The translations under genes and the position numbers were made by a program. The notes under the pieces were generated by a model. That model was not told the origin of the DNA. It saw only the letters and a program-made list of their open reading frames with translations, and made no database searches. From positions 310,001 through 374,000 of the forward strand of contig NZ_FNOT01000003.1 in assembly GCF_900107105.1 (NCBI RefSeq): 64,000 nucleotides of DNA, in the 5' to 3' direction. This DNA is from Geodermatophilus africanus (lineage in GTDB: Bacteria; Actinomycetota; Actinomycetes; Mycobacteriales; Geodermatophilaceae). Each line of letters opens with the position of its first letter. Positions within the stretch are counted from its first letter, which is position 1. This document shows, one piece after another, positions 55,366 to 63,244 of this stretch.

Positions 55366-55896
55366 GTGACCCGCCCGGAGTGGAGCATGGCCCGGCGGGT
55401 GCCCCACGAGGCGACCTTCCGCTTCCGCGTGAACGGCCTCGCGGCAGAGGTGACCTGCCGCGGGGACGCACCACTGCTGTACCTCCTGCGCAACGACCTC
55501 GGCCTGACGGGCTCCCGGTTCGGGTGCGGACTGGCCCAGTGCGGCGCCTGCATGGTCCTGCTCGACGGACACCCGACCCCGTCGTGCGACGTGCCGGTCC
55601 AGGCAGTGGAGGGGCACGACATCGTCACGGTCGAAGGGCTGGCCGGCGACCCGGTCATGCGGACACTGCAGCGCAGCTTCCTCGACCTGCAGGCGGCGCA
55701 GTGCGGCTACTGCTCGTCCGGCGTCCTCATCTCCGCGTGCGCCCTCCTCAGGGACGAGGCGATCCAGGAGCGGTCCCAGGTGGCACGGGCGCTGGAGCGC
55801 AACCTGTGCCGCTGCGGCGCACACGGGCGGATCGTCCGTGCGGTCCTGCAGGCGGCCGACGCCCTGCACTCCGCCGACGGGCGGGACGACCGGTGA
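55366..55896 (+). CDS. Two-subunit molybdenum hydroxylase, 2Fe-2S subunit (IorA-like)
   Basis: This 176-residue iron-sulfur subunit has the first cluster in SRFGCGLAQCGACMVLLDG plus Cys in PSCDVPV, and the second in QCGYCSSGVL and NLCRCGAHGRIVRAV. The GxxQCGAC form and LCRCGAH end are typical of isoquinoline 1-oxidoreductase/nicotinate dehydrogenase small subunits. It starts at GTG 55366, with an in-frame ATG at residue 8. No FAD-subunit gene is nearby, so electrons may go to another carrier. Confidence 0.88.
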   Translation: MTRPEWSMARRVPHEATFRFRVNGLAAEVTCRGDAPLLYLLRNDLGLTGSRFGCGLAQCGACMVLLDGHPTPSCDVPVQAVEGHDIVTVEGLAGDPVMRTLQRSFLDLQAAQCGYCSSGVLISACALLRDEAIQERSQVARALERNLCRCGAHGRIVRAVLQAADALHSADGRDDR

Positions 55897-55939
55897 CCGG
55901 CCCGGCAGCCGTTGCCGGTCCGGGCCGGGCCGGTACGCC

Positions 55940-58108
55940 GTGACCAGCGCGCGGTCGGGGGCCGCACCGGGCGTCGCCACGGTCCCGGACCCGCCCGGCC
56001 CAAGCCTGCGCGCCAACCCCCTCCGGTCCTCGTGGGTGGGGTTCGCGCCCGACGGCACGGTCCTGCTGCATGTGGGCAAGGTCGAGCTGGGGCAGGGGAT
56101 CCTGACCGCCCTCGTGCAGATCGCTGCCGAGGAGCTGGACGTCGACGTGCAGCGGGTGGTCGTCGTCCCCGCCGCGACCGACCGCGGCCCGGAGGAGGGG
56201 CTGACCGCGGGGAGCCGGTCGGTGATGGACTCCGGCACCGCGGTCCGCGCCGTCTGCGCCGACGTCCGTGCTGGCGCGCTCGCGGCGGCATCGGTCCGCA
56301 CCGGCGTCCCGGCCGACCGGCTGACCGTCTTCGACGGTGCGGTCCGCGACGGCGCGGGCTGGGCCTGCGGGACCTACTGGGACCTCGTGGACCGGGCCGC
56401 GCTGGACACCCCGGTCACCGGCACCGTGGCGCCCAAGGACCCCGCCCGGCACGTCGTCGTGGGTCGTCCCGTGCCGCGCGTGGAGCTGCTCCCTAAGCTC
56501 AGCGGCGCTCCGGCGTTCGTGCACGACCTGGCGCTGCCCGGTCAGCTGTCCGGCCGGGTGGTGCGCCCGCCGTCGCCGTCGGCACGGCTGGTGTCCTGCG
56601 ACGACGGGCCGGTGCGCGACCTGCCCGCAGTGGTCGCCGTCGTCCAGCAGGGCGACTTCCTCGGCGTGGTCGCCACCCGCGAGGAGGAGGCCGTGCGCGC
56701 GGCCGAGCGGCTGCGTGCGGGCACCCGCTGGCAGGACCGCGAGCAGCGGTCCGGGAGGGGTGCCGGCTGGCACCCCGGGCAGCTCGTCGGCCGGCCGGCC
56801 GAGGTGACGGAGGTCCTGCGCCGGCCGGACCCCGCGGCGGCCGGCCGGGTCGTCTCCGGGTTCCGGGCCACCTACACCCGGCCCTACGTCGCCCACGCCT
56901 CGATCGGCCCCGGCTGCGCGGTCGCGCGCTGGGACGGTGGGCGGCTGGAGGTCTGGTGTGCCAGCCAGGGCATCCACCCGCTCCGCCGGGCACTGGCGAC
57001 GGCGCTCGGCCTGGCCCCGGAGGCCGTCGTCGTGCGGCACGTCGAGGGGGCCGGCTGCTACGGCCACAACAGCGCCGACGACGTCGCCTGCGACGCGGCC
57101 CTGCTGGCCCGGGCGGTGCCGGGTCGGCCGGTGCAGGTCGTGTGGTCGCGGGACGACGAGTTCGCCTGGGAGCCCTACGGGCCGGCGATGGCGGTGGAGG
57201 TCGCCATCGGCGTCGACGAGCGCGGCGACCTGGTCACCTGGTCCCACGACTCCTGGGGCAACGGGCACCTCAGCCGGCCGCACACCGGCGGCCGGCCCAG
57301 GCTGCTCGGCGCCGCCCACGCCGCCGGCGCGACGACGGTCGCGGCCGCGGACCCCCCGCTGGCGACCGGCGGGGGCAACGCCCGCGACGCCGTCCCGGAG
57401 TACGCCGTCGCCGAGCTCGGCGTCCGGGCGCACCGGGTGCTGGACACGCCGCTGCGGACCTCCGCCCTACGAGGGCTCGGCGCCACCGTCAACGTCTTCG
57501 CCATCGAGTCGGCCGTGGACGAGCTGGCGACCCGGGCCGGGGCCGATCCCCTGGAGTACCGGTTGCGCCAGCTGCACGACGAGCGGGCCCGCGCCGTGGT
57601 CCGGGCGGTCGCCGAGCGGTCCGGGTGGGCCGGCCGCCAGCCGGAGGAGTCGGTGGGCTGGGGGCTGGGCTACTCGCGGTACAAGGGCGTCTGCGGCTAC
57701 TGCGCGGTGGTCGCGCGGGTGGAGGCGGTGACCGAGCTGCGGGTGAGCGACCTGTGGGTGGCCGTGGACGTCGGGCAGGTGGTCAACCCAGACGGGCTGG
57801 CCAACCAGCTCGAGGGCGGCGCGGTCCAGGCGACCAGCTGGGCGCTGTGCGAGCAGGTGACCTTCAACGACCGGGCGGTGACCAGCCGGGACTGGGACGG
57901 CTATCCGATCCTCCGCTTCCCGGACGTCCCGCAGGTCCACGTCACGCTCCTCGACCGGCCGGAGCAACCGCCGCTCGGTGCGGGGGAGGTGACCGGGGGA
58001 CCGGTGACCGCCGCCCTGGGCAACGGCCTCGCCGACGCCATCGGCGTGCGCGTCCGCGACCTGCCCCTGACCCCGGAGCGGATCGCCGCGGCCATCCTGG
58101 CCGGCTGA
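55940..58108 (+). CDS. Two-subunit molybdenum hydroxylase, molybdopterin subunit (IorB-like)
   Basis: This catalytic subunit of 722 residues opens directly with a Moco-binding segment (VGKVELGQGILTALVQIAAEEL, ~37-58), then the hammerhead domain (~180-260) and the second Moco part (~300-715), the permuted order of IorB-type enzymes. The catalytic Glu is in GAGEVTGGPVTAALGNGLADA (~680). No cytochrome c domain follows, unlike NicB. It starts at GTG 55940, 43 bases after the small subunit. Substrates in this family are N-heteroaromatics or aldehydes. Confidence 0.86.
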   Translation: MTSARSGAAPGVATVPDPPGPSLRANPLRSSWVGFAPDGTVLLHVGKVELGQGILTALVQIAAEELDVDVQRVVVVPAATDRGPEEGLTAGSRSVMDSGTAVRAVCADVRAGALAAASVRTGVPADRLTVFDGAVRDGAGWACGTYWDLVDRAALDTPVTGTVAPKDPARHVVVGRPVPRVELLPKLSGAPAFVHDLALPGQLSGRVVRPPSPSARLVSCDDGPVRDLPAVVAVVQQGDFLGVVATREEEAVRAAERLRAGTRWQDREQRSGRGAGWHPGQLVGRPAEVTEVLRRPDPAAAGRVVSGFRATYTRPYVAHASIGPGCAVARWDGGRLEVWCASQGIHPLRRALATALGLAPEAVVVRHVEGAGCYGHNSADDVACDAALLARAVPGRPVQVVWSRDDEFAWEPYGPAMAVEVAIGVDERGDLVTWSHDSWGNGHLSRPHTGGRPRLLGAAHAAGATTVAAADPPLATGGGNARDAVPEYAVAELGVRAHRVLDTPLRTSALRGLGATVNVFAIESAVDELATRAGADPLEYRLRQLHDERARAVVRAVAERSGWAGRQPEESVGWGLGYSRYKGVCGYCAVVARVEAVTELRVSDLWVAVDVGQVVNPDGLANQLEGGAVQATSWALCEQVTFNDRAVTSRDWDGYPILRFPDVPQVHVTLLDRPEQPPLGAGEVTGGPVTAALGNGLADAIGVRVRDLPLTPERIAAAILAG

Positions 58109-58128
58109 CCGGGGTGGTCCCGGGCCGG

Positions 58129-58998
58129 TCAGCCCGCGACCAGGAGCACCACGCCGGCCGTCGCCGTGGCGAGCCCGGCCTGCTGGCCGGCGCCCAGCCG
58201 CTCGCGCAGCAGGACCACGGCCAGCGCCACCGTCACCAGCGGCGACAGGGTCGCCAGCACCGACACGACGCTCACCAGGCCGGCCGCGGACGCCCCGGCG
58301 AAGGCGGTGACCCCGCCGAGGATCAGCAGCCCGTTGAGGGTGACGAGCGGCAGCGCCGACCGCTCCAGGCCCAGCGGCGACCGCCGCACGACCGGCACGA
58401 GGACGACGGTGATGAGCAGCGTCGCCCGGCTGGTGAGCACCGCCCACGACGCCGCGGACGTGTCCGCGCCACCCGTGGCAACGGCGCCGGAGAACAGACT
58501 GAGGAAGACCCCGTACAGCAGTGCCCACGCCGCGGCCAGCCCCAGGCCCAGGCGCTGCCGTCCCCCGGGCGGGTCCTCGCCCGAGCCACCGGCCTGGCCC
58601 GCCGCGACCAGGACGACACCGAGCAGCGCGAGCGGGATCCCGGCGAGCTGCCACACCGCCGGTCGCTCGCCGAAGGCCAGCGCCACCGCCACTGGGACCG
58701 CGCCCCCCGAGGCGCCGATCGGGGCCATCACCGACAGCCGGAGGTGGCGGGCGCACTCGAACATGGCCAGCAGGGCCAGCCCGTTGGCGATGCCGGCCAG
58801 CAGCCCGAGGACCAGCGCGCCGGCCGGCGGCGCGGGCGCGCCCAGCAGGGCGACGAGCAGGCCGGCCCCGGCGACGGCGGACACCTGGCCGGCCGCCAGC
58901 ACCGCGCCCGGGGAGTGCCGGCGGCCGAGCACCGGGCCGAGGTACGCCGCCGACCCGAACAGGACGGCGGTGAGCAGGCCGAGCAGGACGGCGGTCAC
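58129..58998 (-). CDS. EamA/DMT-family transporter
   Basis: This 289-residue integral membrane protein has ten predicted helices in two EamA repeats (~1-135 and ~150-289). Examples are AAYLGPVLGRRH, MAPIGASGGAVPVAVALAFGE and VSVVSVLATLSPLVTVALAVVLLRE, where the last is the typical family end motif. It probably exports or imports a small metabolite. It starts at GTG 58998, 19 bases downstream of the amidohydrolase on the same strand. Confidence 0.87.
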   Translation of the reverse strand: MTAVLLGLLTAVLFGSAAYLGPVLGRRHSPGAVLAAGQVSAVAGAGLLVALLGAPAPPAGALVLGLLAGIANGLALLAMFECARHLRLSVMAPIGASGGAVPVAVALAFGERPAVWQLAGIPLALLGVVLVAAGQAGGSGEDPPGGRQRLGLGLAAAWALLYGVFLSLFSGAVATGGADTSAASWAVLTSRATLLITVVLVPVVRRSPLGLERSALPLVTLNGLLILGGVTAFAGASAAGLVSVVSVLATLSPLVTVALAVVLLRERLGAGQQAGLATATAGVVLLVAG

Positions 58999-59017
58999 GG
59001 CCGCCCCGCCGCGGCCC

Positions 59018-59866
59018 TCAGGCCGGCCAGCCCAGCCAGCGCAGCACGCTCGCGCCCATGACCGCGTCGACGTCCGGTCCGGTCAGGAAGTCCAGGTCCT
59101 CGCGGAACAGCCGGACCAGGTCGGCGTAGGCCCCCCGCAGCCGCGACAGGTCCGACCCCCAGAACAGCCGCTCGGGCCCGTAGGCGTCGAACAGCCGGCG
59201 CAGGTGCGGGTGCATCGCCGGCCACGGGGCGGACTCGGTGCTGTAGCAGGGCACCGCGGTCACCTTGACCGAGACGGTGGGCAGGACGGCGAGTCCGGCG
59301 AGCTCCTCGATCTCCGGTGCGGCCGCCGCGTCGGTCGCCCGACCGGTCAGCCCGAGGTGGTCGACGGCCAGCCGCAGCCCCGGCCGGCGCCGCGCCAGGT
59401 CGCCGAGGGCACCGAGCTGGCCGGAGGCCAGCAGCATGACCGGCACGTCCTCGGCCTCGGCGAACGCCCACAGCCACTCGGCGCCCGGGTCGTCGACGCG
59501 TCCGGCGTCGGCCGGCAGGAACACCAGCCGGACCCCGGCGACGACCGGGTCGCGCAGCAGCTCGCGCACGGGGCCGGGGTCCCCGGTGCGCAGGTCCACC
59601 CGGGCCATGACCCGGAAGGCGTCGGGGGCCTCGGTCGCGCAGGCCACGGCGTAGTCGTTGCGGTACCCCTCGAAGAACGGCGGGACGAGGACGGCGCGGT
59701 CGACCCCGGCCTCGCGCATCTCGCGCAGCAGGGTCGGGCCGCTGATCGGCTCGGCCCGGTGCATCGACCTGGCCCGCTCCGCGCCGCCGGGCGGCCACGG
59801 CCGGTCGGAGGACTCGGGCAGCCACACGTGCACCTGCGCGTCGACCACCGGGGTGGACACGGTCAC
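59018..59866 (-). CDS. Amidohydrolase (amidohydrolase_2 / 2-pyrone-dicarboxylate lactonase-like)
   Basis: This TIM-barrel hydrolase or decarboxylase of 282 residues has the metal-binding start VVDAQVHVWLP, a mid His in LAVDHLGLTG (~residue 175) and the C-terminal FWGSDLSRLRG (~235) with the catalytic Asp. The fold covers LigI-type lactonases and ACMSD-like decarboxylases. The GTG at 59866 overlaps the LLM stop (GTGA), so it is co-translated with the monooxygenase. Confidence 0.82.
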   Translation of the reverse strand: MTVSTPVVDAQVHVWLPESSDRPWPPGGAERARSMHRAEPISGPTLLREMREAGVDRAVLVPPFFEGYRNDYAVACATEAPDAFRVMARVDLRTGDPGPVRELLRDPVVAGVRLVFLPADAGRVDDPGAEWLWAFAEAEDVPVMLLASGQLGALGDLARRRPGLRLAVDHLGLTGRATDAAAAPEIEELAGLAVLPTVSVKVTAVPCYSTESAPWPAMHPHLRRLFDAYGPERLFWGSDLSRLRGAYADLVRLFREDLDFLTGPDVDAVMGASVLRWLGWPA

Positions 59867-60879
59867 CAGTCCCGGACCACGGGGAGGACCTCGGCCGCCA
59901 GCAGGTCGAGCGAGGACATGATCCGCTCGTGCGGCAGCCCGCCCATGTGCAGGAAGAGCATCACCCGCTCGACGCCGAGCTCCCGGATCTCCCGCAGCCG
60001 GGAGAGCACCGTGCCCGGGCTGCCGAACAGCGCGCTGTCGCGCAGGTCGGCGTCCAGGTCGAACGGGCTGCGGCCGCCCGGGTCGCTGCCGGCCTGCGCC
60101 CGCCGCAGCTTGTCGGCGTAGCCGAGGAAGTCCTCGTACGGTCCCCGCGCCTCCGCCCACGCCTGCTCGTCGGTGGCCGCCACGTGCGCGGCCCGGGCCA
60201 GGTACACCCGGCCGTCCTCGGGACCCGCGCCGACCCCGGCGAGCGCCTCGGCGTAGCGCTTGACCTGACCGGCGGTGACGGTCGGCGAGGTGCCCTGGGG
60301 GAGCAGCACCCCCCAGCCGTTGGCCGCGCACTGGGCCAGCCCGTCCGGGCTGTCGGTGGCCACCCACAGCGGCGGGTGCGGCCGCTGCACCGGTCGCGGC
60401 TGCGGGTAGGCGTCCTCGAACGACCAGTACCGCCCGGCGTGGGACACCGGGCCGTCGGCCGACCACACCCGCTGCAGCACGTCGAGCGCCTCGGCGAAGC
60501 GGTCGTGCTTCTCGGCGATGTCGACCCCGAACCCGCGGAACTCCCCGGGCTGGTAGCCGCGGCCGATCCCCAGGTCGAGTCGGCCCCCGCTGAGCTGGTC
60601 GACCGTGGCGGCCGCCTCCGCGAACCGCAGGGGGTGGTGCAGCGGCAGGACCGAGACGGCCGTGCCGAGGCGCACCGAGCTGGTGCGGGCGGCCAGGTGG
60701 CCGAGGACGGCCAGGCTGTCGGACACGATCCCGTGCCGGCTGAAGTGGTGCTCGGTCAGCCAGATGGAGTCGAAGCCGACCGCGTCGGCGTGGCAGGCCT
60801 GGGTGAGGGCCTGCTCGTACCGGTCGCGCTGGTCGCTGCCCTCGGGCCACTGGATGGAGTGGAACAGGCCGATCTGCAC
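59863..60879 (-). CDS. Luciferase-like (LLM) flavin-dependent monooxygenase, second copy
   Basis: This 338-residue LLM protein shows QIGLFHSIQWPEG, FDSIWLTEHHFSRHG (~residue 36), VRLGTAVSVLPLHHPLRFAE (~68) and LSGGRLDLGIGRGYQPGEF (~95-113). It belongs to a different branch from the copy at 34913 (bacterial luciferase alkanal-type style). No reductase is adjacent; the flavin reductase at 33508 might serve both. It starts at GTG 60879 after AGGAGGA, first in an operon with the amidohydrolase and EamA transporter. Confidence 0.88.
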   Translation of the reverse strand: MQIGLFHSIQWPEGSDQRDRYEQALTQACHADAVGFDSIWLTEHHFSRHGIVSDSLAVLGHLAARTSSVRLGTAVSVLPLHHPLRFAEAAATVDQLSGGRLDLGIGRGYQPGEFRGFGVDIAEKHDRFAEALDVLQRVWSADGPVSHAGRYWSFEDAYPQPRPVQRPHPPLWVATDSPDGLAQCAANGWGVLLPQGTSPTVTAGQVKRYAEALAGVGAGPEDGRVYLARAAHVAATDEQAWAEARGPYEDFLGYADKLRRAQAGSDPGGRSPFDLDADLRDSALFGSPGTVLSRLREIRELGVERVMLFLHMGGLPHERIMSSLDLLAAEVLPVVRDW

Positions 60880-60930
60880 GCGGTCCTCCTGTGCGCGGGT
60901 CGCCCCGGTCGTGGGGCCGCCCTGGCATGC

Positions 60931-60956
60931 AACCGCACCGGGAACCGGGTGTGGTT
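60931..60956. promoter_or_regulatory. Imperfect inverted repeat between LLM and Liv-type operons
   Basis: AACCGCACCGG and CCGGGTGTGGTT are near-complementary arms (one mismatch, one bulge) around a short spacer, in the divergent gap 60880-61065. This is a possible shared operator. Confidence 0.4.
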
Positions 60957-61026
60957 GTGCCGATCCACAAGCCGGGACGGGGTGATCATGTGCGCCGGCA
61001 TGAGATCCGGGTCACGTCCTCCCTCG

Positions 61027-61032
61027 TAGGGT
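61027..61032 (+). promoter_or_regulatory. -10 element of the Liv-type transporter operon
   Basis: TAGGGT gives a predicted transcription start near 61040. A leaderless GTG at 61042 is possible, but the ATG at 61066 has GAGAGGGGAG upstream and leads straight into the signal peptide, so the transcript may have a ~25-base leader. Confidence 0.5.
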
Positions 61033-61065
61033 TCGCCCACCGTGCGACGGCGAGAGGGGAGTCCG

Positions 61066-62328
61066 ATGCGGACGAGGGCCGGTCTGGTGGCGGCTGTGGC
61101 GCTCCTGGTGGCCGCGTGCGGCGGGACCGTCGGTGGTGGCGGTGGCGGTGGCGGTGGCGGTGGCGGCGGGTCCACCGAGCCGGTCCGGATCGGCGTCATC
61201 ACCGGCCTCACCGGCGCCTACGTGCAGCTGGGCGAGGAGCAGCGCAGCGGTGCCGAGCTGGCCGTCGAGCAGCTCGGGGGCCGGATCGGTGACCGCCCCA
61301 TCGAGCTCGTCGTCCGCGACGACCAGCTCAAGCCGGACGTCGCCCTCCGCGAGGCGCAGGCGCTCGTGCAGGAGGAGCAGGTCGACTTCCTCACCGGCTG
61401 CGTCTCGGCGGCCACGACGCTGGCGATGAACCAGATCGCCACGCAGGCCGGCGTCCCCTACCTCGGGGCCTGTCAGACTGAGCAGCTCAACCGGCCGCCG
61501 AACTTCGACGAGGAGCTCACCTACCACCTGGCACCGGTGCCCTCCCAGACGACGAACGCCGCCGCCCCGTTCATCTGCAGCGAGCTCGGGCAGAGCGTCT
61601 TCCTGCTGCTGCCCGACTACGCGTTCGGCTACGAGCAGGAGGCCGGGTACAAGACGGCGATCCCCGAGCAGCCGGGCTGCACGGTCGCCGGCACCGCGTT
61701 CTTCCCGCTGGGCACCACCGACTTCAACCCCTACGTGCCGACGATCGAGGGCTCCGGCGCCCAGGTCCTCGTGTTCGGCGGCGTCGGCCGCGACCAGGTC
61801 AGCTTCCTGCGCCAGGCGGCGCAGTTCGGGCTCACCGACCGGTTCCGCACCTTCTTCACCCTCGAGGACCTCAGCTTCGACCAGGAGCTCGGCTTCGACC
61901 TGATCGACGGCACGTGGGCGATGGCGGCCTTCTACTGGAACGTCGACGACGAGGGCGTGCAGGAGTACGTCGACGCCTACCGGCAGGCCCACGGGAGCCC
62001 GCCGGGCGGATACGGCGTCTACACCTACAACGCGGTCAACCTCATCGCGCAGATGGTCGAGGAGGGCAACGACACCCCCGAGACCTTCCGTGAGGGGATG
62101 GAGGGCCTGGAGGTCTCCCTCGGCCAGGGCGACATGACCATCCGCGCCTGCGACCACCAGGCGCTCATCCCCATCTACATCCTCGAGGGGCTGGCCGCGG
62201 ACGAGGCGGAGAGCCGCGGTGGGGACGCCCAGTTCGGCTACCGCGAGGTGGTCTCCACCGCACCGGGCACCGAGGAGTTCGCCCCGACCTGCGACGAGGT
62301 CCGGACCGAGTTCCAGCGCGCGGGCTGA
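61066..62328 (+). CDS. Branched-chain amino acid-type ABC substrate-binding lipoprotein
   Basis: This periplasmic-binding protein of LivJ/Peripla_BP_6 type has 420 residues. The signal peptide MRTRAGLVAAVALLVAAC ends in a lipobox (Cys ~18). A poly-Gly linker (~23-35, encoded by GGTGGC hexamer repeats) leads to the domain: RIGVITGLTGAYVQLGEEQRSGAELAV and VVRDDQLKPDVALREAQAL. Ligands of this family reach beyond Leu/Ile/Val to amides, urea and aromatic acids, so a catabolic substrate is possible given the neighbours. Confidence 0.88.
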   Translation: MRTRAGLVAAVALLVAACGGTVGGGGGGGGGGGGGSTEPVRIGVITGLTGAYVQLGEEQRSGAELAVEQLGGRIGDRPIELVVRDDQLKPDVALREAQALVQEEQVDFLTGCVSAATTLAMNQIATQAGVPYLGACQTEQLNRPPNFDEELTYHLAPVPSQTTNAAAPFICSELGQSVFLLLPDYAFGYEQEAGYKTAIPEQPGCTVAGTAFFPLGTTDFNPYVPTIEGSGAQVLVFGGVGRDQVSFLRQAAQFGLTDRFRTFFTLEDLSFDQELGFDLIDGTWAMAAFYWNVDDEGVQEYVDAYRQAHGSPPGGYGVYTYNAVNLIAQMVEEGNDTPETFREGMEGLEVSLGQGDMTIRACDHQALIPIYILEGLAADEAESRGGDAQFGYREVVSTAPGTEEFAPTCDEVRTEFQRAG

Positions 62329-62383
62329 CCGGCCGGCGCCGCGCCGTCCCGTCCGGAGGACACCGACAGGGGGAGGGGGTCGC

Positions 62384-63244
62384 ATGGACCAGCTGGTCTC
62401 CCAGCTGTTGCTGGGTCTGGTCAGCGGCGCGCTGCTCGTGCTGCTCGCGCTCGGCCTGAACCTGATCTTCGGGCTGCTGGAGTTCATCAACTTCTCGCAC
62501 GGCGCCCTGTACATGCTGGGCGCGTACCTGACCTCCTACCTCGCCACCATGACCGGCGACCTCTGGCTGGCGCTGCTGGTGGTGCCCATCGCGATGGCGG
62601 TGCTCGGCGCCGCCCTGGAGCGCACGATCATCCGGCCGATGTACGGGCGGGACCAGGTCGACGCCCTGCTGCTCACCTTCGGCCTGACCTACATCCTCAT
62701 CGAGGGTGTGCGGCTGGTCGCCGGGTCGGGCGGCCGCCGGGTGCCCTCGCCGGGCCTGCTCGACTTCCAGGTGGACCTGGGCGTCGGCCGGCCGCTGCCG
62801 GCCTACCTGCTGTTCGTGGTCCTCGTCGTGGGCCTGGTCGTGGCGGGGCTGTGGCTGTTCCTGCAGCGCACCAACGTCGGCCTGATCGTCCGGGCCGGCA
62901 TCCGCGACCACGTGATGATCCGGGCGCTGGGCGTGCGCTTCGACCGGTACCGGACGCTGGTCTTCGCCATCGGCGTGGCGGTCGCCGGCATCGCCGGCGT
63001 CCTCACCGGGCCGATCACCGGGGTCTACCCGGAGATGGGCGCCGACATCCTCATCCTCGCGTTCGTGGTGGTCGTGGTCGGCGGGATGGGCAGCTTCTGG
63101 GGCGCGGTCGTGGCCGGGCTGCTGATCGGCGTCCTGGTGTCGGTGACCACCCTGTACGCCAGCATCTACGCCGGGATCGTGCCGTTCGTGCTCATGATCC
63201 TGGTGATGACCTTCCGGCCGCGCGGCCTCCTGGGGGCGACATGA
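62384..63244 (+). CDS. Branched-chain amino acid-type ABC permease (LivH-like)
   Basis: The 286-residue permease has about eight helices. It carries the family start LVSGALLVLLALGLNLIFGLLEFINFSHGALYMLG (spanning ~10-45) and the late GGMGSFWGAVVAGLLIGV loop (~235). ATG 62384 follows GGGGGAGGGGGTCGC. Its stop overlaps the next permease ATG (ATGA). Confidence 0.92.
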   Translation: MDQLVSQLLLGLVSGALLVLLALGLNLIFGLLEFINFSHGALYMLGAYLTSYLATMTGDLWLALLVVPIAMAVLGAALERTIIRPMYGRDQVDALLLTFGLTYILIEGVRLVAGSGGRRVPSPGLLDFQVDLGVGRPLPAYLLFVVLVVGLVVAGLWLFLQRTNVGLIVRAGIRDHVMIRALGVRFDRYRTLVFAIGVAVAGIAGVLTGPITGVYPEMGADILILAFVVVVVGGMGSFWGAVVAGLLIGVLVSVTTLYASIYAGIVPFVLMILVMTFRPRGLLGAT

